A stretch of DNA of 18,601 nucleotides, from NCBI GenBank assembly GCA_964490835.1, contig CAZBEA010000015.1, forward strand, positions 1 to 18,601, read 5' to 3'. Below are positions 8,282-17,272 of the stretch, piece by piece. The notes under the pieces were generated by a model. The model saw nothing but the letters and a program-made list of their open reading frames with translations. It made no database searches and had not been told where the DNA came from. Made by a program: the position numbers and the translations under genes. The DNA comes from CAZBEA01 sp964490835 (GTDB lineage: Bacteria; Patescibacteriota; Microgenomatia; Levybacterales; GWA1-39-11). Positions within the stretch are counted from its first letter, which is position 1; every line of letters begins with the position of its first letter.

Positions 8282-11200
8282 ATGTCAATTACACCTGTTA
8301 ATAATAAATACGAACTCTCACCTTTGCAACAAGGATTGCTGTTTAACACGCTATATGCACCACACTCAGGCGTGGATATTATCCAAGTTGTTTGTACATT
8401 ACATGAGCACATACGATCAGAAGAATTCGAGCAGGCTTGGCAAGCTGTTTTTGAAAAATACGCCGTGCTTCGTACTGCATTTACCGGGGATGGCTTAACT
8501 GAGTTTCAACAGGAAATTACCTCATCCTGTGTTTTGCCATTCAAACAGCAAGATTGGAGCACGACTCTTCCAGAGAAGAGGCAATCTCGCTTGGAAGACT
8601 TTCTTCGCACTGATCGACAGATGGGATTCAATTTGGCTGAACCACCTTTGATTCGCTTAAACCTCTGCTGCATTTCAGATTCACATTATTACTTTATCTT
8701 CACATTTCACCATATTATTTTGGACGGCCGTTCCTTGCTTATGTTGTTCAATGATGTATTTCTCTTATATGATGCGTTTTTCGAAGAAAAAGAGGTCAGT
8801 TCAGCAACCGAGGTCCCGTATCGAGACTATCTTGCATGGCTTCGATATCGTGACACGACAGGCGAAAAGGAATTCTGGCAACAATGGCTTAGGGGGGTTG
8901 CTTCGCCAACTACGATTAACAACTCAAGAATTCCAAAGAACGAGTCTGATTCGTTCAAGAACTTCGAAGAGCAAAATATTCGATTCACTTATCCAATGAC
9001 CACCGCACTGAAGAAACTAGCACAGCAGAATCAGCTAACGCTTAATACTATACTCCAAGGGGCGTGGGCAATGTTGCTGAGTCGTTACATTCGACAAGAT
9101 GATGTTGTTTTTGGAGTCACGCGTTCTTGCCGTCGCGAAACTGTTGAAGGATCCGAAAAGATTGTGGGTTTGTTGATCAATACGCTGCCAATGCGAGTTC
9201 GTATATCACCAGATGCGATTCTACTTAAATGGCTAAAAGACATTCGTTACGAAAATGATTTGCTGCAAAAACATGTTCACTCTGACTTGATGCAAGTGCA
9301 TAGCTGGAGCGAAATCCCCAAAGAGACGCCCTTGTTTGACCATATTGTCATCTTCGAAAACTTTTCATTGCATAGTGCACTTAGATCACAAGGAGGGAGG
9401 TGGCATAATCGAGAGTTTGAATTGCGTCGAAAGCCTAATTATCCACTCACGGTCTATGGATTTGATGAATCGGAGTTGTTGATTAAGATAATCTATGACC
9501 CGGAAATTTTCGATGAAACCACCATTAAACGTATGTTACTGCACTTACAAACATTAATTGAAGGGATGCTGGCTAACCCTAGCTGCCAATTGAAAGACCT
9601 GTGGATGTTGCCGATGGAAGAACGTCAGCAACTCCTGGCGGAATGGAACGCGGTGCAGTTAAAAAATCTGCATAATCAATGTATTCATGAGCTATTTGAA
9701 GAGCAAGCATTACGGGCACCCGGCGCAAATGCAGTGACATTTGAGGAACACCGTCTAACTTATAATGATCTGAACCTTCTTGCCAACCGGTTAGCACACC
9801 ATTTGCAACAGTTGGGTGTAGGACCGAACGTTTTGGTGGGGGTCTGTATGGAACCCTCGCTGGAAATGGTCATAGGTTTGCTTAGCATTCTTAAAGCCGG
9901 TGGTGCGTATGTGCCGCTGAATCCATCCTATCCTAAAGATCGCCTCGCATTTATTCTGGAAGATACAAAGGCAGCAATAATAATCACTCAAACTCAGTGT
10001 GTGAATAAGCTTCCACAATGCTCTGCACATATTATCTCGCTAGATCCGGATTTAAGCGCCGTTCAATCTGAGCAATATGAGAATTTACCCAAAACAGCCG
10101 CACTACACAACCTGGCTTATGTCATCTATACTTCCGGCTCAACAGGTCAACCCAAAGGGGTGCAAGTTACACACCAAAATGTTATCAGCCTGTTCTCAGC
10201 TACTCAAGCTTGGTTCCAGTTTAATGAGGATGATATATGGACGTTGTTTCACTCCTTTGCATTCGATTTTTCAGTTTGGGAAATCTGGGGCGCATTGTTA
10301 CATGGTGGTCAATTAGTGATTGTTCCATTCTGGGTCAGTCGTTCGCCAGATGCTTTTTACAACCTGCTCCGCCAAAGAAAGGTTACAATTCTTAATCAGA
10401 CGCCTTCTGCTTTTTACCAACTAATTCAGGTTGATAATACAGCAGATAGTGGTCAGAAACTAAATCTACGCTGGATCATTTTAGGTGGGGAAAAACTAGA
10501 AGTGCGGAATCTAAAGCCTTGGTTTTTGCGCAATGGGGATAGGATTCCTCAACTGGTCAACATGTATGGTATTACAGAAACCACCGTTCATGTAACTTTT
10601 CGACCCCTCACATTGAAGGATTTAGATAATCCATCAGTTAGTGTGATCGGCAGACCAATTCCAGGATGGCAGGTATATCTTCTGGATCAATACCAGCAAC
10701 CGGTTCCAACAGGGATTCAAGGAGAAATGTATATCGGCGGTGCCGGTGTATCTAGTGGTTACCTAAACCGCCCCGAGTTAACAGCAGAACGATTTATTTC
10801 GAATCCTTTTGACAAACTGCTTGGAAAATATCTCTATCGATCCGGGGATTTGGCGCGTTACCTACCAAATGGAGAATTTGAATATCTCGGAAGAATTGAT
10901 GAGCAAATCAAAATTAGGGGCTTTCGAATCGAGTTGGGAGAAATTGAAACCATATTGCAGCAACATTCTGCAGTACAGAATTGTGTGGTAGTGTTGCGCG
11001 AGGTAGCAGATGGAGACAAACACCTAGTAGCATATGTTGTGCCGAATGCCAAAACTGTTTCTCCGAACGAACTCCGCGAGTTCTTGAAGGCTAAATTACC
11101 CGATTATATGTTGCCGACAGCCTTTATATTCATGGAGAATCTGCCGCTCACTCCAAATGGAAAGCTTGATCACCGCGCATTGCCGACGCCCAAATGGGTT

Positions 11201-11593
11201 GCGAGAAAGGACACTGCTTTCATAAAGCCTCGTAATCCTACGGAAGAAATTTTAGCGGCGATCTGGGCAGATGTCCTTCATTTGAACGAGGTAGGCGTTC
11301 AAGAGAATTTCTTCGAGATGGGCGGGCACTCATTGATAGCCGCCCAATTAATGTCGAGAGTCCGCAAGGCTTTCAAAATCGAGCTATCATTGCGGGTCTT
11401 ATTTGATTCACCGACAATAGAAGGTCTAGCGCAGGCAATAACTGAGCTACTGAATGCAAATAGCCAACCTTTTTCAAGCATTGATCCTATCTCGCGAACT
11501 GCAGAAAGATTGCTAACAACAGTCAATACGCTTTCTGATGAAGAAGTAGAAGACATGTTGAGCGAGTTCTTTGAAGATGAGAGTGACGAATGA
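8282..11593 (+). CDS. Nonribosomal peptide synthetase, C-A(Thr)-T module
   Basis: A 1103-residue single module. The condensation domain opens with 'LSPLQQGLLF' and carries the active motif HHIILDG (143-149). The adenylation domain has A3 'YTSGSTGQPKG' (616-626). Placing its pocket residues against GrsA gives D662, F663, W666, N705, I733, G735, M761, V769, H770 and K961, that is DFWNIGMVHK, the established threonine code. The carrier domain motif 'FFEMGGHSL' has Ser1017 as the phosphopantetheine site. The protein ends in an acidic tail, 'LSDEEVEDMLSEFFEDESDE', typical of carrier C-termini that dock to a partner. AAAGGA at 8269-8274 supports the ATG. The stop overlaps the start of the next NRPS (ATGA). 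A condensation domain in what may be the first module implies an acyl or peptidyl donor from elsewhere, or that the second NRPS acts first. There is no release domain. Confidence 0.93.
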   Translation: MSITPVNNKYELSPLQQGLLFNTLYAPHSGVDIIQVVCTLHEHIRSEEFEQAWQAVFEKYAVLRTAFTGDGLTEFQQEITSSCVLPFKQQDWSTTLPEKRQSRLEDFLRTDRQMGFNLAEPPLIRLNLCCISDSHYYFIFTFHHIILDGRSLLMLFNDVFLLYDAFFEEKEVSSATEVPYRDYLAWLRYRDTTGEKEFWQQWLRGVASPTTINNSRIPKNESDSFKNFEEQNIRFTYPMTTALKKLAQQNQLTLNTILQGAWAMLLSRYIRQDDVVFGVTRSCRRETVEGSEKIVGLLINTLPMRVRISPDAILLKWLKDIRYENDLLQKHVHSDLMQVHSWSEIPKETPLFDHIVIFENFSLHSALRSQGGRWHNREFELRRKPNYPLTVYGFDESELLIKIIYDPEIFDETTIKRMLLHLQTLIEGMLANPSCQLKDLWMLPMEERQQLLAEWNAVQLKNLHNQCIHELFEEQALRAPGANAVTFEEHRLTYNDLNLLANRLAHHLQQLGVGPNVLVGVCMEPSLEMVIGLLSILKAGGAYVPLNPSYPKDRLAFILEDTKAAIIITQTQCVNKLPQCSAHIISLDPDLSAVQSEQYENLPKTAALHNLAYVIYTSGSTGQPKGVQVTHQNVISLFSATQAWFQFNEDDIWTLFHSFAFDFSVWEIWGALLHGGQLVIVPFWVSRSPDAFYNLLRQRKVTILNQTPSAFYQLIQVDNTADSGQKLNLRWIILGGEKLEVRNLKPWFLRNGDRIPQLVNMYGITETTVHVTFRPLTLKDLDNPSVSVIGRPIPGWQVYLLDQYQQPVPTGIQGEMYIGGAGVSSGYLNRPELTAERFISNPFDKLLGKYLYRSGDLARYLPNGEFEYLGRIDEQIKIRGFRIELGEIETILQQHSAVQNCVVVLREVADGDKHLVAYVVPNAKTVSPNELREFLKAKLPDYMLPTAFIFMENLPLTPNGKLDHRALPTPKWVARKDTAFIKPRNPTEEILAAIWADVLHLNEVGVQENFFEMGGHSLIAAQLMSRVRKAFKIELSLRVLFDSPTIEGLAQAITELLNANSQPFSSIDPISRTAERLLTTVNTLSDEEVEDMLSEFFEDESDE

Positions 11594-14500
11594 AAAGACC
11601 TCAATCATTAACATCACACATTTCGTTTCAAGAAAAACGTATATTGCTTGCTAAATTGCTTCAGCAAAAGGCGAACAAGATAAAAAGATTCCCCGCTTCT
11701 TTTGCACAGGAACGATTATGGTTCTTGGACCAATTGTTGCAGGATAAACCCGTATATAACGTTCCGCTGATGCTACGCCTTCGTGGCAGGTTAGATGTTG
11801 GTGTTTTGGAACGTAGTATTAACGAAATCGTACACCGTCATGAGGCATTGCGGACAACCTTTAAGATTGTAGATGAACAGCTCTATCAAGTGATTCATCC
11901 AGAACTAACAATCCCTCTTATGAAGATGGATTTGTGCGACTTGCCAGCAAACACAATCGATATCGAAAGCGAACGCTTGGTAATCGAAGAAGCCCGGCGT
12001 CCGTTTGACTTATTAGAAGGGCCACTATTGCGTACGCATTTGTGGAAATTAGATACTAAGGAATTTATTCTACTAATAAATATGCACCACATTATCACAG
12101 ATGAATGGTCCTTAGGAGTTTTCTTTCACGAATTAAGTTCAATATACGGTGCTTTTTTACAAAACACACCTTTGCCATTGCCGGAGTTGCCCATTCAGTT
12201 TGCTGATTATACTTTTTGGCAAAGGGATACCCTGCATGATGCCGAGTTAAATCGCCAATTAGTATACTGGAAAGATAGATTAGCGAAATGTCCGGTAGTC
12301 TTGGAACTCCCAACAGATCGATCGCGTCCACCAGTGCAGAGCCACCAAGGATCTGTACATCGTTTTTCCCTTCCTGTCAATCTGAGTCGAGAATTAAAAG
12401 ATTTTAGTCATCAAGAAGGAGTGACTCTTTTCGTAACACTCCTTACGGCTTTTTGTGTATTCTTATACCGTTATAGCGGACAAACAGACTTTTGTATAGG
12501 AACGCCGATTACTAACAGGTCCCGAGTTGAGCTGGAGAGCCTGATTGGTTTCTTTTTGAACACCTTGGCGCTCCGGGTGAATGTAGCAGGTAATACAACA
12601 TTTCGGGATGTACTTCGTCATGTACAAGATGTGTGTTTAGAAGCATATGATCATCAAGAATTACCATTCGAGAAACTTGTAGAAGAACTTAAAGTGGCAC
12701 GGAGTATGAGCTATACTCCATTATTCCAAGTGATGTTTGTATTACAGAGGGATTTAGAGAGTCAGGTAAGATTGCCAGAGTTGGAAGTCGATGTTAAAGG
12801 AATTAACCCAGGAGTAGCGAAGTTCGATGTTACACTTGTTATGGTTGAGACAGCATCTGGTGGGTTACGTGGTTGGTGGGAATATGCCTCGGACTTATTT
12901 GATAAGACTACATTTGAAACATGGACAGCGCATTTTCAAATTATGCTAGAAGGGATAATAGCCAATCCAACCCATGCTCTCTCGATGTTGCCTTTGCTTT
13001 CGATAAATCAGCGGCATCAACAATTGGAAGAATGGAATAACACTAATGTCGATTATACTAAAGATAGGTGTGTTCATGAATTATTCGAAGAACAAGTTAA
13101 CAGAACACCTGATGCAGTAGCAGCTGTATGTGGAAATCAGCAACTAACATATCGAGAACTAAATGTGCGGGCAAATCAATTGGCACATTATTTGCAAAAA
13201 AGAGGGGTGGCGCCAGGAGTTCTAGTAGGAATATGCGTAGGGCAATCGCTAGAAATGATTGTTGGCTTGCTTGGGATACTTAAAGCAGGAGGCGCATACG
13301 TGCCTATTGATCCAATGTACCCAAAGGATCGAATAGATTTTATGTTGAAGGATGCCCAATGTTCCGTCATCCTCACTCAGGAGCATTTTTATATTAATTT
13401 ACCACCTCAAATGGGCGATGTAGTTCTTTTGGATGCGCACTGGTCACAGATAGGGCAGGAGAATGGAAATAACCCGGTTGGCAATACCATGCATAGCGAT
13501 TTGATCTATGTGATATATACATCTGGCACAACAGGGAGACCAAAGGGCTCAGGCGTTTATCATCAAGGGTTCACTAACCTCCTAAATTGGTTTATACAAG
13601 ATTTTCAATTAAATGCTAGTGATCATGTACTTATAGTATCTTCACTAAGTTTTGATTTGACGCAAAAGAATCTCTATACACCATTGATCATTGGAGGGGA
13701 ATTGCATTTGCGCCCGTTAGAATATTATGACCCGGAAGAAATCGTTCAGATAGTCTACGAGTCTAAGATAACTTGGATAAACTGCGCTCCGAGTGCTTTT
13801 TACCCCCTTGTAGTTTACGGTGATAAGAGTGTGCTTATGAAACAAACCTTACGGTATGTTTTCTTGGGCGGTGAGCCTATTTCGCTTTCCAGGCTTTCAG
13901 AATGGATTGATGCGTCGCCACAGGGAACTGAAATCGTAAATACTTACGGACCGACAGAATGCACTGATATAAGTACTTCTTACCGTATTAGTTCCGGGAC
14001 AAGGAGTTCGGATACTGGCGTACCGATTGGCAAACCAATTTTCAATGTGCAGGTGTATATCCTGGATGAGAATCAGCAAGTTTTGCCAGTTGGAAGAGTG
14101 GGCGAACTCTATATAGGGGGTCGTGGTGTAGGACCTGGCTATATCAATGATTCCAGCCTGACTCTACAAAAGTTTGTGCCTAACCCGTATGCTAAAGATA
14201 CTAAGGAACGCATGTATCGTACAGGAGATATTGTTCGGTTTCTGCCAGATGGAAACATCATATTCCTGGGGCGTAATGACCACCAAGTAAAAATTCGAGG
14301 ATTCCGCATCGAACTGGGGGAAATAGAGACCGCTCTGACAGAACATCCAGGAGTAAAAGAGGCAACTATTGTGGTCCATGAAGGGCATTTCGGTGATAAA
14401 CAATTGATAGCTTATTTCGTTCCGGAAGAGGGTTTATATCCCGCAATTGGTGATTTGAGGCATTACCTTATTGAAAGGTTACCTGAATATATGGTGCCTT

Positions 14501-16206
14501 CTGCCTTTTTGGTGTTAGATGCCCTGCCACTAACTCCGAATGGAAAAGTTGACAGGAAAGCGTTGATGGGACAGAATGTCGAGTTTACAAGCGAGAAAGA
14601 ATTTGAAGATCCCCGCACGCCAGTTGAGCAAATGTTAGCAGATATTTGGCGCGAGGTATTGGGATTGAAGGAGGTGGGAATACACGATAACTTCTTTGAT
14701 TTGGGTGGGGATTCAATTCTTAGCATTCAGATGATTTCTAAAGCAAGAAAGGGTGGCTTGCAATTAACTCCGAAGCAGGTATTCTTGTATCAAAATATTG
14801 CTGAATTAGCAATGTCAGTTTCTGTGAGACCAACACTACAATCTGAACGGCGTCCTGTTGCAGGTCTTTTGCCTCTTTTACCAAGTCAGAGTTTTCTGTT
14901 AGAAGCAGAATACTTTGACCCGAACCAATTGAACACATACGCTCTGTTCGATGTTCAACGTCCTTGGAATAAGTCTTGGTGGGAGCCGGTACTACAGCAA
15001 CTGCTGTTGCATCACGATGCGCTCAGATCTCGCTTTGTTAGAGGGGCAAATGGCTGGATACAGTCGATCTCTCCTCTCAGCGGAGTCATACCTTTTTCCT
15101 ATATAGATTTATCAAGATTGCCGGAGAAGAAGAAAAGCATGGCTCTCGTACGAGTGGGGAGAAGACTCCAGAAGAGTCTGAATTTAGCAGATGGTCCTAT
15201 TATACGGGTTGCATACTTTGATTTAGGCCCTAAAAAAAATGGGCGATTATTAATTATTGTCCATCACCTTGCATTTGATGGTGTGTCTTGGAACATACTG
15301 ATGGGAGATTTAGGAACAGCTTGGCAACAACTCAGAGATGGATCCCCGATACAATTTGCCCCAAATACTACATCACTTAAGGAGTGGACTGAAAGGTTAA
15401 ATGAATTCTGTCAATCAGAAGAACTTCAACAGGAATTAGCATTTTGGATATCGGAACGTTGGGCAAAAGCTAAGCCCTTGCCAGTAGATTTCCCTGAAGG
15501 AAGGATTAATAATATAGGTGGTTCGGCAAGGTCAGTACACTTATCTCTAAGTGTACTTGAGACCAAGTATCTTCTGGATGAGTCGAGAGCTCATCACGAC
15601 CAAGTCCTTGAAATATTATTGGCAGCACTGACCGTTGTCTTCGCGCGGTGGTCTGGAACGAGAAACTTGTTGGTTCGGCTTGTCGGCAATGGCCGCGTGC
15701 CACCCTTGGACGGGATAGATTTTTCTCATACAGTAGGTTTTCTGGCCCAACTTCATCCAGTATTATTGGATATTGAACGAGCCAACACTATTGGGGATGT
15801 AATGAAGCTAGTAAAAGAACAGCTTAACAATACTCCCAATGGTGGCTTTAGTTATGGCATCTTGCGTTACACCTCGGATGATATGAATACCGTCAAGAAG
15901 TTAGAGGCATTGCCCCAGCCTGAAGTGCTGTTCAATTATATGGGTCGTGTTGGTCAATCGGGACAATCATCAGTGTTTAGAAATCTTGATCAACCTGTGA
16001 TTGGGTCAAATTGGAGTTCATCACCCAAGCGTGATCATTTGCTAGATATTACAATCTTCATTAAGAATGGTCAACTTGAGATAGAATTTGAATACAGCGA
16101 CAAGGTTCATGAAAGATCCACAATTGAGCGACTGGTTCAACACTTTGTTCAAGTAATTCGCTCCGTGTATAAGAAAAGTACGGACAATTGGGATAATGAC
16201 TTTTAA
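11590..16206 (+). CDS. Nonribosomal peptide synthetase, C-A-T-E module with altered E domain
   Basis: A 1538-residue module. The N-terminal helix 'FQEKRILLAKLLQQKANK' is basic and could dock to the acidic tail of the preceding NRPS. The condensation domain starts 'SFAQERLWFLDQL' and has HHIITDE (166-172), where Gly is replaced by Glu. The adenylation domain has A3 'YTSGTTGRPKG' (643-653). The pocket read against GrsA is D689, L690, K693, N731, F758, G760, T785, D793, I794 and K986 (DLKNFGTDIK), which I cannot assign. The carrier motif is 'FFDLGGDSI' (Ser1042); the GGDS form is typical ahead of epimerization domains. The last ~450 residues form such a domain, with HHLAFDGVSW (1225-1234) and FNYMGRVG (1448-1455). 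The E4 motif EGHGR, however, reads VGNGR (1365-1369), so the catalytic Glu is lost. No thioesterase or reductase follows. Translation is coupled to the upstream gene. Confidence 0.92.
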   Translation: MKRPQSLTSHISFQEKRILLAKLLQQKANKIKRFPASFAQERLWFLDQLLQDKPVYNVPLMLRLRGRLDVGVLERSINEIVHRHEALRTTFKIVDEQLYQVIHPELTIPLMKMDLCDLPANTIDIESERLVIEEARRPFDLLEGPLLRTHLWKLDTKEFILLINMHHIITDEWSLGVFFHELSSIYGAFLQNTPLPLPELPIQFADYTFWQRDTLHDAELNRQLVYWKDRLAKCPVVLELPTDRSRPPVQSHQGSVHRFSLPVNLSRELKDFSHQEGVTLFVTLLTAFCVFLYRYSGQTDFCIGTPITNRSRVELESLIGFFLNTLALRVNVAGNTTFRDVLRHVQDVCLEAYDHQELPFEKLVEELKVARSMSYTPLFQVMFVLQRDLESQVRLPELEVDVKGINPGVAKFDVTLVMVETASGGLRGWWEYASDLFDKTTFETWTAHFQIMLEGIIANPTHALSMLPLLSINQRHQQLEEWNNTNVDYTKDRCVHELFEEQVNRTPDAVAAVCGNQQLTYRELNVRANQLAHYLQKRGVAPGVLVGICVGQSLEMIVGLLGILKAGGAYVPIDPMYPKDRIDFMLKDAQCSVILTQEHFYINLPPQMGDVVLLDAHWSQIGQENGNNPVGNTMHSDLIYVIYTSGTTGRPKGSGVYHQGFTNLLNWFIQDFQLNASDHVLIVSSLSFDLTQKNLYTPLIIGGELHLRPLEYYDPEEIVQIVYESKITWINCAPSAFYPLVVYGDKSVLMKQTLRYVFLGGEPISLSRLSEWIDASPQGTEIVNTYGPTECTDISTSYRISSGTRSSDTGVPIGKPIFNVQVYILDENQQVLPVGRVGELYIGGRGVGPGYINDSSLTLQKFVPNPYAKDTKERMYRTGDIVRFLPDGNIIFLGRNDHQVKIRGFRIELGEIETALTEHPGVKEATIVVHEGHFGDKQLIAYFVPEEGLYPAIGDLRHYLIERLPEYMVPSAFLVLDALPLTPNGKVDRKALMGQNVEFTSEKEFEDPRTPVEQMLADIWREVLGLKEVGIHDNFFDLGGDSILSIQMISKARKGGLQLTPKQVFLYQNIAELAMSVSVRPTLQSERRPVAGLLPLLPSQSFLLEAEYFDPNQLNTYALFDVQRPWNKSWWEPVLQQLLLHHDALRSRFVRGANGWIQSISPLSGVIPFSYIDLSRLPEKKKSMALVRVGRRLQKSLNLADGPIIRVAYFDLGPKKNGRLLIIVHHLAFDGVSWNILMGDLGTAWQQLRDGSPIQFAPNTTSLKEWTERLNEFCQSEELQQELAFWISERWAKAKPLPVDFPEGRINNIGGSARSVHLSLSVLETKYLLDESRAHHDQVLEILLAALTVVFARWSGTRNLLVRLVGNGRVPPLDGIDFSHTVGFLAQLHPVLLDIERANTIGDVMKLVKEQLNNTPNGGFSYGILRYTSDDMNTVKKLEALPQPEVLFNYMGRVGQSGQSSVFRNLDQPVIGSNWSSSPKRDHLLDITIFIKNGQLEIEFEYSDKVHERSTIERLVQHFVQVIRSVYKKSTDNWDNDF

Positions 16207-16366
16207 TATATTTTTATCCGTCGGTTTCAACTGAAATTTCTCTGGCTCTCGACCCCACATGTCCGACCTCATGTTTCCAAGCGATGACTAACCCTACTAC
16301 CCTCCGCCAAATTCATCAATAAATTTTGTGCATTATTTATCCAACAAACCATTAGGATAATCAAAA

Positions 16367-17233
16367 ATGCTAACTGATAGAAAAATAGAGCATTCTCAGA
16401 ATTTTATACGCCACCCTAAACTCGTGCGCCAACTTCTCGAATTATCAAATATAAACTCTGATGATTTGGTTATTGAAATTGGTCCGGGCAAAGGTATAAT
16501 AACCCGAGAACTCGTACAAATAGCCCGACGGGTAATTGCTATCGAGCGTGATCGAAAGTTTTCAGAAGAATTGTCAGAATTTAACAGCGACAATTTTCAA
16601 CTTGTGATAGAAGACTTTGTTAAATGGCAACTCCCACATGAAGATTACAAAGTGTTCTCAAACATTCCTTTTAACTATACATCTGACATAGTAACCAAAT
16701 TAACAACTTCAAACAGAAAGCCAACCGATATATATCTAATAATGCAAGAAGCAGCCGCGCACAGATTTATCGGTATGCCCCATGAAAAAAATTCGCAAAT
16801 ATCTATATTGCTTTCCGTAGAATTCTCAATTGAAATATTACAAAAAATTAATCGAGATTATTTTGAGCCACGTCCCAATGTAAATATTGTTTTTACGCAC
16901 TTTGCCAAACGTGCTACGCCACTGGTATCAAACGCAAATCTTCAAGATTTTCGCGATTTTGTTGTATTTGGCTATAACCAGTGGTCGCCGACAATTATTG
17001 ACGCTTTTCGAAAAATTTTCACCAATAGGCAGAGAACAATTGTCGTCAAAAATATTAATTTAGCAGGGTTAAAGCCGTCAGACCTAAATACGGAACAATG
17101 GGTTGAGTTATACAATACTTACAGCAAGTATGTTGATGTAGCCAAGAAAAATCTTGTTCGCGGGAGTGAAAAAAAACTGAAAAAAAATCAATCAAAACTA
17201 ACCAAACAGCACAGAACACGAAAGTCGTATTAA
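16367..17233 (+). CDS. erm: Erm-type 23S rRNA adenine N6-methyltransferase
   Basis: Predicted to methylate the A2058-equivalent adenine of 23S rRNA with S-adenosylmethionine, which blocks macrolide-lincosamide-streptogramin B type drugs. Visible in its 288 residues are 'HSQNF' (9-13), SAM motif I 'EIGPGKG' (37-43), acidic motif II Glu60 ('AIERD'), Asp83 ('EDF') and the catalytic 'NIPFN' (99-103; NIPYN in classic Erm). A very basic C-terminal tail of about 25 residues recalls actinobacterial Erm proteins. KsgA would be the alternative, but it has NLPYN and GQNF. AGGA at 16354-16357 precedes the ATG. A 160-base gap separates it from the NRPS gene, so it may have its own promoter. The gene looks AT-richer than its neighbours, a possible sign of separate origin. 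The rRNA target is inferred from family; self-resistance is inferred from position. Confidence 0.85.
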   Translation: MLTDRKIEHSQNFIRHPKLVRQLLELSNINSDDLVIEIGPGKGIITRELVQIARRVIAIERDRKFSEELSEFNSDNFQLVIEDFVKWQLPHEDYKVFSNIPFNYTSDIVTKLTTSNRKPTDIYLIMQEAAAHRFIGMPHEKNSQISILLSVEFSIEILQKINRDYFEPRPNVNIVFTHFAKRATPLVSNANLQDFRDFVVFGYNQWSPTIIDAFRKIFTNRQRTIVVKNINLAGLKPSDLNTEQWVELYNTYSKYVDVAKKNLVRGSEKKLKKNQSKLTKQHRTRKSY

Positions 17234-17272
17234 AAACTATAATCGGGTTACTTTGGAAAAGGAGAAAATATC

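Noticed and set aside
16259..16291. Ten-codon open frame upstream of erm, as a possible regulatory leader peptide
   Set aside because: It has no ribosome-binding site, no resemblance to known Erm leader peptides and no obvious pairing stems around it.
16367..17233. KsgA/RsmA housekeeping 16S rRNA dimethyltransferase instead of Erm
   Set aside because: The motifs are SQNF and NIPFN with a long basic tail, the Erm pattern, rather than GQNF and NLPYN.
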